Made by a program: the position numbers and the translations under genes
Notes under the pieces: generated by a model
What the model saw: only the letters and a program-made list of their open reading frames with translations
What the model was told of the DNA's origin: nothing
The model's database searches: none
Virus record (IMG/VR): IMGVR_UViG_3300044691_000044
Coordinates: 1 to 20,123 of that record
Direction: 5' to 3' (one strand)
Length of the DNA stretch: 20,123 bases
From: a virus
Shown here: one piece after another, positions 1 to 5,093 of the stretch
Numbering within the stretch: the first letter of the stretch is position 1
Layout of the letters: each line of letters starts with the position of its first letter

Positions 1-25
1 CTTCCCATTTCGGATCGAAAAGCAT
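1..25 (-). CDS. Truncated start of a phage gene (MLFDPKWE...)
   Basis: Only the first eight codons (MLFDPKWE) are inside the window; the gene continues past base 1. The ATG at 25 has a good ribosome binding site, GGAGAA, five bases upstream on the minus strand. It follows the 40-residue membrane-peptide gene after a 55-base gap and is probably a further member of the same leftward operon. Proteins starting like this occur as small orphans in rhizobial prophages, but eight residues are too few to assign a family or function. Confidence 0.55.
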
Positions 26-80
26 TATAGTTCTCCATGTGAATTAAAAATCGGGGCCTAGAGCTAACCCTTCAACAACA

Positions 81-203
81 TCACAGCCCCATCCAGAAGA
101 CGGCCAGCCAGAACGCGACGGCAAGCGGAACCGCCCATTTCCAATTGCCCTCGAATAGCCATTGCCAGCCTTCCTCGATGATATCGGTCGGTTTGCTGGT
201 CAT
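81..203 (-). CDS. Small single-pass membrane protein, 40 aa
   Basis: A 40-codon ORF starts at 203 and ends with TGA at 81-83. Its first half is polar and Trp-rich (MTSKPTDIIEEGWQWLFEGN) and its second half is a hydrophobic, Trp-containing segment (about residues 22-40) long enough for one membrane span. The start overlaps the stop of the upstream DUF968/HNH-type gene by one base (TAATG), and GAGGGA lies six bases before the ATG, so translation is well supported. No family is recognised. By size and position it could be a host-membrane-directed accessory protein of the left operon, but this is inference. Confidence 0.55.
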   Translation of the reverse strand: MTSKPTDIIEEGWQWLFEGNWKWAVPLAVAFWLAVFWMGL

Positions 204-631
204 TAGCGTTCCCTCATATTTGAACGTAAAATTCCGTCCGCGATTTCATCGTCACCGCTTGCGGAATGCAGAGCCAGGGCGAGGCCGAACGGATCAACGC
301 CCTTTGATGTCCACCAGCGAATTTCCGCAGTATCCCAGTCGTATTCGTCCTTACGGGCATCGCAAAATGCGTGCTGCTCGTCATGCTCACGACGGCACAG
401 CGGAACTGCCCATTTATCGGAAGCCTTCTCAGCGCCTCCGGTTTCACGCTTGCCGTAAATCGCATTCGCCGATCGGATATGTGCCGGGTCCGGGTCAGGT
501 GCGCCGCAAATGCAGCAGCGCAGAGTCTTGATCCATTTCAAATGCGCCTTGTCTTCTACGCGCGGGCGCTTCTGCCTTGTTGAAGCAACAGAGAACGCCG
601 TGGCGGGGCGTATGATGCGCTGGCCGGTCAT
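203..631 (-). CDS. DUF968/HNH-type nuclease
   Basis: This is a 142-residue protein with a zinc-finger-like HNH core: a CCICG knuckle near residue 40, then DPAHIR, then a WAVPLCRREHDEQH stretch holding Cys and the late His residues. The order Cys-x2-Cys, His, Cys, His is that of DUF968/NinG-like phage HNH nucleases, which are found beside phage recombination genes and act on branched or recombining DNA. The ATG at 631 is preferred over the one at 658 because it overlaps the upstream TGA as ATGA and has AAGGAGAG just upstream. It follows an orphan and the annealing recombinase, which fits a recombination role. The family is fairly clear; the substrate is inferred. Confidence 0.7.
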   Translation of the reverse strand: MTGQRIIRPATAFSVASTRQKRPRVEDKAHLKWIKTLRCCICGAPDPDPAHIRSANAIYGKRETGGAEKASDKWAVPLCRREHDEQHAFCDARKDEYDWDTAEIRWWTSKGVDPFGLALALHSASGDDEIADGILRSNMRER

Positions 632-1134
632 GCCCCGATCCTCTCCTTGGCCAGCCACGCTTGATATTCGGTATCAAGCTGATGCCAGAGAACTCGCTTT
701 CGATGATCCGTAGAAAATTCAGCCCGCGAATTCACTCTGCAAACATGCCGGACGGCGATTGCGGCGGTATCCGAGTTTGTCACGTCCGGATAACTCATCA
801 CCTCACGCAAGAATGCCCAAAACTCAGGCTCATTTGAGCGGATCCCTGCTTGGGCGGCCGGCTGGACTTCTTGCCAATCCATCCGCTTCGGCCCGGCCGA
901 CTTGGGATCTTGCCGGGCCGTTGCGGGGGCGGGGAGTTTCGAATTCTCCTTTTCGTCTTGAGGAAGATTGAGTGCAGCAATTCCGAACCAGACTTCGTTC
1001 GCAGCATTGGGCATGCCGCCAAGCACGTCATAGGCCGCGTCGGCCTCTGCCAACGGGACTTCCATGACGACCTGGATCACGCCGCGCGTCTTGATAAGTT
1101 TCCAATCGGCGTAAGCGGCTTTGAACGCGGTCAT
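628..1134 (-). CDS. Conserved rhizobial-phage orphan, 168 aa
   Basis: The protein begins with a compact alpha/beta-looking segment (VIQVVMEVPLAEADAAYDVLGGM, in part) that seems typical of a conserved rhizobial prophage family of unknown function. A Pro/Lys/Ala-rich linker follows (about residues 60-95), then a helical C-terminal domain rich in Trp and charged residues. The ATG at 1134 directly follows the TAA of the annealing recombinase gene (TAAATG), and the stop overlaps the start of the DUF968/HNH-type gene by four bases. Lying between an annealing protein and a nuclease suggests a DNA-recombination accessory. No catalytic motif is visible, so no function is assigned. Confidence 0.65.
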   Translation of the reverse strand: MTAFKAAYADWKLIKTRGVIQVVMEVPLAEADAAYDVLGGMPNAANEVWFGIAALNLPQDEKENSKLPAPATARQDPKSAGPKRMDWQEVQPAAQAGIRSNEPEFWAFLREVMSYPDVTNSDTAAIAVRHVCRVNSRAEFSTDHRKRVLWHQLDTEYQAWLAKERIGA

Positions 1135-1809
1135 TTACGCGGCCTTCTTGGTGAGCGCGGCGCGCTTGTCGGTCACGGCAACCTTGAGGGTTGCAACCTG
1201 CGAATCATCCAATTCGAACTTGCGGCGCAGTTCCTTCTGAGCGGGCGAATTCCACCACGTCAAAAGCTGCTCGGCATCGTCATAGCCCGCGATGGCTTCG
1301 CGACATTCGACCATGAATGCGTTGCGCTCGATCAGCGATACGGCAGCCGGAGCGTCGTTGGCAGCCATCTCGTTTTTCAGACTGTTGACGTACTTGTCGT
1401 CATCGAACATGCCCATATGCACGTCAGCTCCGACGCCGATCATTTTGAGCGCATTGGTAACGCCGTCCGTGAAAGCCTTCTTGAAGGCTTCGTCATCGCC
1501 ACGGAGGCCGCTGGATTGCTTGACCACCGCCTTATCGCCGCCGACGCCGAATACGACCTGATCTCGCTTGCCGTACCAAATCGAGGCCGTGCAATAGACG
1601 AGAACTTCACCATCAGATCCCTGCACAACCTGGAACACGGGGGCGTTGATGCCCCAGCCTTCGCCGCACGGTCCAAACTCCTCCGTCATCTTCCGATATG
1701 AATAGATCGGCTTGATGGACGTGCCCTTGAAGCCTCCGGAGCGCTGGAACGGCTTCGTATGTTTTGGATCGGTCTTGCCGAGGCGATCCCAGAGATCAGT
1801 ATTAGACAT
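1135..1809 (-). CDS. Putative Rad52/Erf-like single-strand annealing recombinase
   Basis: The 224-residue protein opens with MSNTDLWDRLGKTDPKHTKP. It has a mid-region with YSYRKMTEEFGPCGEGWG and then EAFKKAFTDGVTNALKMIG near residues 110-130. A charged helix-forming segment with KKAFTDAxxxALK, after a beta-rich half, is characteristic of phage Rad52-superfamily annealing proteins, which coat resected single strands and pair homologous ends. The C-terminal 80 residues are helical and variable. I chose the ATG at 1809 because GGAGA lies six bases before it; it overlaps the upstream TAA by eight bases. Family placement comes from remembered sequence style, not a search, so Erf or Sak subfamily is open. 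Confidence 0.6.
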   Translation of the reverse strand: MSNTDLWDRLGKTDPKHTKPFQRSGGFKGTSIKPIYSYRKMTEEFGPCGEGWGINAPVFQVVQGSDGEVLVYCTASIWYGKRDQVVFGVGGDKAVVKQSSGLRGDDEAFKKAFTDGVTNALKMIGVGADVHMGMFDDDKYVNSLKNEMAANDAPAAVSLIERNAFMVECREAIAGYDDAEQLLTWWNSPAQKELRRKFELDDSQVATLKVAVTDKRAALTKKAA

Positions 1810-2032
1810 CTGCAGTCTCCAGCGGCTTTGCTTCGTAAATGACTTCGGCCGCAATGACCTTGGCGAGCGCGGCTTCCAGAACCTTGCGCGCTGCCGTCAG
1901 TTCAAGCTGCGCCTTGGTCTGAAACTCGGCTCGGCATGGAAGCAAGCGAGCATGACGGGCGGCCATTTCGGCGCCGGCTTCGATGAATTGAAGGTGCGTT
2001 GAGACGTTTGCGCGCCAGTCTGATAGGGTCAT
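1802..2032 (-). CDS. Small helical orphan, 76 aa
   Basis: This 76-residue, Ala/Glu-rich protein is predicted by eye to be almost entirely helical (two or three amphipathic helices, e.g. KAQLELTAARKVLEAALAK). A longer in-frame opening exists upstream, but the ATG at 2032 is far better: it overlaps the preceding TGA as ATGA and has AAGGAGC seven bases before it. The stop overlaps the recombinase gene, indicating translational coupling. No family is recognised; a small helical partner of the recombinase is possible but unproven. Confidence 0.6.
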   Translation of the reverse strand: MTLSDWRANVSTHLQFIEAGAEMAARHARLLPCRAEFQTKAQLELTAARKVLEAALAKVIAAEVIYEAKPLETADV

Positions 2033-2304
2033 ACCCGTTGCTCCTTGCGCTTCGAGTGAAACGTCATGACGTAACGGTCGCGGATAAGCGCTTCGCTTTG
2101 TGCTTCCAAAAGTGAGAGAATGTACGAGGGATGATTTGCCTTTAGCTCGGCAATCATTTCGGCTTTTGATTTGGTTGATGTCTGTTCGCGAAAAGCCTTT
2201 ACGCTTGCCCAGAATGCCTCCCGCCGCGCCGTCACCTTCGGGTTGCTCGCGAGTTGCCATTCAAGAAGTAGGCCGTCCATGGTTTCTTCGCTCAGCCGCG
2301 TCAT
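2029..2304 (-). CDS. Small orphan, 91 aa
   Basis: A 91-residue, charged, helix-rich protein (MTRLSEETMDGLLLEWQLAS at its start) with a C-terminus ending EQRV. Start and stop are each ATGA overlaps with neighbours, and GGAGC precedes the ATG by seven bases. It shares the terminal EQRV and an almost identical junction sequence with the upstream 63-residue gene. No domain is recognised. It is a member of the leftward operon between an HNH-like gene and the annealing recombinase. Confidence 0.6.
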   Translation of the reverse strand: MTRLSEETMDGLLLEWQLASNPKVTARREAFWASVKAFREQTSTKSKAEMIAELKANHPSYILSLLEAQSEALIRDRYVMTFHSKRKEQRV

Positions 2305-2492
2305 ACCCGCTGCTCCATCTCGGATTTAACAGCCTCTTGGTGCGGCTCCATGCCGAAAGCAGAAAGCGTCTCGGCAATGCGTTCGCGCAATCGGCGCTCC
2401 ATGATCTCGCCGACGAGACCGCTTGACGCGATGGCCTCGCAATAGCCGATGATCTTCGCGACGGCGTAGAGTTGTTCAGTAGATCGGGCCAT
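2301..2492 (-). CDS. Small orphan, 63 aa
   Basis: A 63-residue helical protein (MARSTEQLYAVAKIIGYCEA...) ending EMEQRV. The ATG at 2492 has a strong GAGGAGA six bases upstream and is preferred over an in-frame TTG at 2510. It overlaps the upstream gene by 17 bases and the downstream gene by ATGA. No family is recognised. The ribosome binding site is better than at most junctions here, so it may be translated more independently. Confidence 0.6.
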   Translation of the reverse strand: MARSTEQLYAVAKIIGYCEAIASSGLVGEIMERRLRERIAETLSAFGMEPHQEAVKSEMEQRV

Positions 2493-2661
2493 CGCCGTTC
2501 TCCTCGCCAAATTGGTTGTCGTCGAATTCGTCGTCGCTCAACTTCCGAACCATGCGCGGCTGCTTGCACATCGCATCCCACTGTTCGCGCGTCGGGCAAT
2601 GGTGTGCGCCGTAGACCTTCGCGATTGTCGCGCAGTAGGCGGTGTACACGTCGAACATCAT
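2476..2661 (-). CDS. Small acidic-tailed orphan, 61 aa
   Basis: A 61-residue protein starting MMFDVYTAYCATIAKVYGAH and ending in an acidic stretch (DDEFDDNQFGEENGDGPIY). The ATG at 2661 overlaps the TGA of the HNH-like gene as ATGA, with TGGAG five bases before it; an upstream in-frame GTG at 2667 is the alternative. Cysteines are scattered (three) without a clear zinc-knuckle spacing. The acidic tail could mimic nucleic acid or bind a basic partner, but no function can be assigned. Confidence 0.55.
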   Translation of the reverse strand: MMFDVYTAYCATIAKVYGAHHCPTREQWDAMCKQPRMVRKLSDDEFDDNQFGEENGDGPIY

Positions 2662-3161
2662 GCACACTCCATGGAGGCCCTGCGGCGGGATTCTCGACCC
2701 TTCTCGGCACCAAACCGACGCCTGCGATCAAGGTCGTCTCCGACAATGGGCGGATGAGTGAGCGCAGCTTCTAAATCCCACCCTTTTGCGACACGTGATT
2801 TTGCGGCGGTGTACGATACGGGTGAATTCGAGAGCCGATGAGCTTCGGCAAAAGCGACAACAACGCCACGAAATTCAACCAAATGAGCAGAACGTCGGTT
2901 ACAGTTTTGCTGCTCTCTGGTTGCCCAGCGGCAGTTCGCGGGCTCATAGTTGCCGTCGTTGTCGATGCGATCCAGCGTTAGGGCGGCAGGTCGTTGGCCC
3001 ATATCCGCAAGGAAGTTTACAAACTTACTCCAGCGCGGGCATACGGAAATTCCTCGTCCGCCGTAATTGGCAAACAAACGGTATTTTGGATTAAAACATC
3101 GGGTGCGCATCGAATTCCAAATCCCATGCTCTGACGGGAATTGTTTTGACAAATTGGTCAT
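2658..3161 (-). CDS. HNH-like endonuclease with C-terminal HTH
   Basis: The 167-residue protein has the pattern of a well-known free-standing phage endonuclease family: YGGRGISVCPRW (about residues 33-44), then LDRIDNDGNYEPANCRWAT (62-80), then an EQxxxNRR basic helix. A C-terminal segment (residues about 93-138: FRGVVVAFAEAHRLSN ... GWDLEAALTHPP) matches the HTH-like DNA-binding tail common in these proteins. The position where canonical HNH has its first His is occupied by Asp (LDRID), as is usual in this subfamily. The ATG at 3161 follows GAGGGG and overlaps the stop of a 32-codon ORF (TGATG). It probably acts as a homing-type or packaging-related nuclease; the target is unknown. Confidence 0.7.
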   Translation of the reverse strand: MTNLSKQFPSEHGIWNSMRTRCFNPKYRLFANYGGRGISVCPRWSKFVNFLADMGQRPAALTLDRIDNDGNYEPANCRWATREQQNCNRRSAHLVEFRGVVVAFAEAHRLSNSPVSYTAAKSRVAKGWDLEAALTHPPIVGDDLDRRRRFGAEKGRESRRRASMECA

Positions 3162-3259
3162 CAGAACCCCCTCAATCCAAACCCGATGCAATTCCAAACA
3201 ATCGCCGATCCCAACAACGCAATTCCAATGGAGCAGTAGAAGTCGATACGGTTGGGCAT
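3161..3259 (-). CDS. Tiny membrane peptide, 32 aa
   Basis: A 32-codon ORF fills the space between the Nmad5-type gene and the HNH-like gene. Its ATG lies one base after the upstream TGA, and its own TGA overlaps the next ATG by one base (TGATG). The sequence begins MPNRIDFYCSIGIALLGSA and is hydrophobic from about residue 8 to 29, enough for one membrane span, ending in Arg-Gly-Phe. The ribosome binding site is weak, so it is probably translated by coupling. No family is recognised. Confidence 0.45.
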   Translation of the reverse strand: MPNRIDFYCSIGIALLGSAIVWNCIGFGLRGF

Positions 3260-3260
3260 G

Positions 3261-3875
3261 TCAGGCGGCCTTCTTGACTGGCAGCTTGAAGATTTCATTC
3301 AGCTTGCCGACCGGGATTGCAGGCAGCTTCGTCGGGTTGGAGAAAAACCGCTGCGTAAACGGCTCAATCTCAGGCCACGACTTGAGAAGCGCGGGCAGCG
3401 TCGTTACACTGTTGATCGCGGCATTGGCCTGTTTCTCGGCAGCGCTGATGCGCTCCCCCAAGTCCTTGCTGGCGGAGATCAGGGCTTGGTGGCGAACTGA
3501 AAGCCGGTGGTCTGGCGCATAGACCTTTGCGCAATGGTTGTTGTGCTTGGAGAGAACGCGCCGATTGATGTTCTCGATTTTGTCGGTGGACTTCTTGCGT
3601 AACTTGTTGAATGAGCCGTAGACGCCGCCGTTGAAGTAAAGCGAAGCGTAGGCCGCGCCAGTGTCGCCGAACTGGACGGAAATCAAATTGGTTTCCGGCA
3701 GCCAGCCAGCGGGGAGAGCGTCGATCTTTTCGCGCTCGACCTTGCGGTAAAGGTCATCATAGACATCCGACGCAAACGACTTGCGGGAAGTTACGAAGGC
3801 CTCGATCTCATCCGAGAACCGATGGCGCATGATTTCGAGAGCCAAGGTCTCCCGGATATAGTTCGTAAGCCTCAT
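3261..3875 (-). CDS. Nmad5-family protein (nucleotide-modification-associated)
   Basis: The 204-residue protein starts MRLTNYIRETLALEIMRHRF. It carries YDDLYRKVEREKIDALPAGW (about 39-58) and ISVQFGDTG (65-73), and ends with a WPEIEPF...LPAIPVGKLNEIFKLPV segment. This order matches the phage family called Nmad5, found beside DNA-modification genes in some phages; its biochemical activity is not established. I chose the ATG at 3875 (GGAGAG five bases before) over an upstream opening at 3938, which would cross the operator. It is the first gene of the leftward operon and sits 45 bases from a repressor-type operator, so expression is probably repressor-controlled. Family assignment is from memory. 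Confidence 0.55.
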   Translation of the reverse strand: MRLTNYIRETLALEIMRHRFSDEIEAFVTSRKSFASDVYDDLYRKVEREKIDALPAGWLPETNLISVQFGDTGAAYASLYFNGGVYGSFNKLRKKSTDKIENINRRVLSKHNNHCAKVYAPDHRLSVRHQALISASKDLGERISAAEKQANAAINSVTTLPALLKSWPEIEPFTQRFFSNPTKLPAIPVGKLNEIFKLPVKKAA

Positions 3876-3918
3876 CTCGTCTCTCCATCGCTGGCCGGTA
3901 GGAATTTGCCGATGGATA

Positions 3919-3949
3919 GATGAAAGCACAGCTTTCAATGTGATGCAAG
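3919..3949 (-). promoter_or_regulatory. Candidate PL promoter of the left operon
   Basis: On the minus strand CTTGCAT (3949-3943) forms a possible -35 and, 17-18 bases on, TTTCAT/TTCATC forms a weak -10. The same arrangement, with the same spacing and the same operator in the spacer, is present in front of cro. This conservation, not the match to consensus, is the support. Transcripts would start about 35 bases before the Nmad5-type gene, leaving room for its GGAGAG site. Confidence 0.4.
3921..3937. promoter_or_regulatory. Operator O1 (left), TGAAAG-N5-CTTTCA
   Basis: A perfect palindrome, TGAAAGCACAGCTTTCA (7-bp arms, 3-base centre). Read on the minus strand it is identical to the site in front of cro, including three flanking bases (CAT). 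It overlaps the proposed left promoter and is the expected binding site of the CI-like and/or Cro-like protein. Confidence 0.7.
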
Positions 3950-3954
3950 CGAAA

Positions 3955-3971
3955 TGAAAGAAATACTTTCA
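3955..3971. promoter_or_regulatory. Operator O2 (left), TGAAAG-N5-CTTTCA
   Basis: TGAAAGAAATACTTTCA has 6-bp perfect arms and a 5-base centre, matching O1 in every arm position. Its centre is 34 bp from that of O1. It lies upstream of the proposed left promoter, fitting a second, possibly cooperative, repressor site. Confidence 0.65.
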
Positions 3972-4017
3972 ATTATTTTGGGCCGGATTCGAAAACGGTG
4001 ATTCTGGCCGCCATCTC

Positions 4018-4767
4018 CTAGGGAGAACCGGCCATTACAATCTTATGGAGGGCCACTACCGCACTGCACGCAAAGGTTAGAACCTTTTTCGGGTGCAGTT
4101 GCATGACTTTTAGGGTCTTATCGTCCTTGGAGACGAACCGTTTGACGTAGCCGACCACGGGTCCGCCGTCCGATGTTTGGATTTGAACCACCACATCGTC
4201 GTCTTTTTTGATCGGCTCATATGGATGAACGAAGACGACCTCGCCATGCTTGAATCTCTCAAGCATCGAATTGCCTATGACGTAGACAGCATAGGCGTCA
4301 GGAACGCCGTGCAACTTCGGTGGGGCCTCGATCTCTCCGAAATTGTCATCGGCGGTAAAGATTAGCGCACCTTCTCTTCCGCCCATGCCCTGGCCCCTAA
4401 TCGGAACTCTCGCATACCCCTCGATGGGTAGGCCAAGCTCGGCATTGTGCACGAATTTCCTTCGCGCGGTAATTATTTGTCGTGGGGCCGACACAATACT
4501 TTTGGACGTTCCACTTTCCGGAACTTTTGATTCAAATGTCATCGGCTCGATGCCAACCCCGCGTTCGAGCCAGTTAAGATCGACATCGAACTTGTCGGAT
4601 ATGGCGGCCAGGTTGGCGCGGCTGATCCCGCCGCCCAGCTCCCAGTTCCCCACGGCGCCGCGGGTGATCCTGATGCCTTCGACCTCGCCGAGGGCCTCGG
4701 CGAATTTCTCCTGCGACAGGCGCGCCCGCTTCCGCACCTGCTTAATTCTTGTGGCTCTATTCCCCAT
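4018..4767 (-). CDS. CI-like repressor (XRE HTH + S24 LexA-type domain)
   Basis: The 249-residue protein has an N-terminal XRE helix-turn-helix (about residues 5-65: RIKQVRKRARLSQEKFAEAL, then GAVGNWE). A linker follows, then a C-terminal S24 domain with the Ser motif VIGNSMLERFKHGEVVF (Ser167) and the Lys motif GYVKRFV (Lys209). Such proteins hold the phage in lysogeny and are inactivated by RecA-stimulated self-cleavage. The usual Ala-Gly cleavage pair is not seen; the matching stretch reads RGQGMGGREGA. An in-frame ATG at 4803 would add 12 residues and abut an operator; I prefer 4767 because the HTH begins there, but 4803 with a leaderless mRNA is possible. Palindromic operators lie on both sides of the gene, indicating autoregulation. 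Confidence 0.85.
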   Translation of the reverse strand: MGNRATRIKQVRKRARLSQEKFAEALGEVEGIRITRGAVGNWELGGGISRANLAAISDKFDVDLNWLERGVGIEPMTFESKVPESGTSKSIVSAPRQIITARRKFVHNAELGLPIEGYARVPIRGQGMGGREGALIFTADDNFGEIEAPPKLHGVPDAYAVYVIGNSMLERFKHGEVVFVHPYEPIKKDDDVVVQIQTSDGGPVVGYVKRFVSKDDKTLKVMQLHPKKVLTFACSAVVALHKIVMAGSP

Positions 4768-4803
4768 GTCATCGAGAGTGCCCTTTTCCCATCGCGCATT
4801 CAT

Positions 4804-4820
4804 CGAAAGATATACTTGCA
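4804..4820. promoter_or_regulatory. Operator O4 (right), degenerate
   Basis: CGAAAGATATACTTGCA matches 10 of 12 arm positions of TGAAAG-N5-CTTTCA. Its centre is 23 bp from that of O3, the spacing of lambda-type tandem operators. It overlaps a TATATC hexamer that could be the -10 of the repressor gene's own promoter on the minus strand, so it is a candidate autorepression site. Confidence 0.5.
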
Positions 4821-4845
4821 ATTCATTGAAAGCTGTGCTTTCAAT
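4815..4845 (+). promoter_or_regulatory. Candidate PR promoter of cro
   Basis: CTTGCAA (4815-4821) followed 18 bases later by TTCAAT (4840-4845) matches the layout of the left promoter. If used, transcription would begin at about 4851-4852, at the ATG of the cro-like gene, giving a leaderless mRNA. The cro-like gene indeed has no Shine-Dalgarno sequence. Both hexamers are imperfect. Confidence 0.4.
4827..4843. promoter_or_regulatory. Operator O3 (right), TGAAAG-N5-CTTTCA
   Basis: TGAAAGCTGTGCTTTCA is a perfect palindrome whose arms can be extended by one base each side (T4826/A4844). It is identical to O1 read on the other strand; with three flanking bases the shared word is CATTGAAAGCTGTGCTTTCA. 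It lies between the divergent repressor and cro-like genes and would block the rightward promoter when occupied. Confidence 0.7.
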
Positions 4846-4850
4846 GCGCC

Positions 4851-5093
4851 ATGAGCGATTTGGAACCAGTATCCGACCCGGCCGCGGTTGCCCTGACTGA
4901 GGCAAAACAGGCCGTAAACGGCGCCAGCGGCCTCGCCCGTGCGCTCGGGGGCGAGATCAGCCCGCAGGCCATCTCCCAGTGGAAGCGCGTCCCAGCGGAG
5001 CGCGCGGCCGATGTAGAGCGGGTGACTGGGATTCCTCGGCATCGGCTCCGACCTGACATTTTCACCCGGCCTGAGACGGAGACTGCGGCGTGA
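4851..5093 (+). CDS. Cro/YdaS-like HTH regulator
   Basis: The 80-residue protein has a single helix-turn-helix: AVNGASGLARALGG, then ISPQAISQWKRVPAERAADV, then ERVTGIPRHRLRPDIF near the end. The RVPAER..DVERVTG...H.LRPDI signature is that of the YdaS/Cro-like family, which opposes a CI-type repressor and promotes the lytic programme. It is divergent from the repressor gene and starts eight bases after operator O3 with no ribosome binding site, so its mRNA may be leaderless. Its stop overlaps a GTG start of the next gene (GTGA). Confidence 0.8.
   Translation: MSDLEPVSDPAAVALTEAKQAVNGASGLARALGGEISPQAISQWKRVPAERAADVERVTGIPRHRLRPDIFTRPETETAA

Noticed and set aside
850-1701. Long plus-strand ORF of 283 codons
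   Set aside because: It lies antisense to the annealing recombinase and orphan genes, has no ribosome site, low-quality composition, and no domain; the minus-strand genes are coupled and protein-like.
3146-3151. TTGACA hexamer on the plus strand
   Set aside because: No acceptable -10 at 16-18 bases, and it lies inside the minus-strand HNH-like gene.
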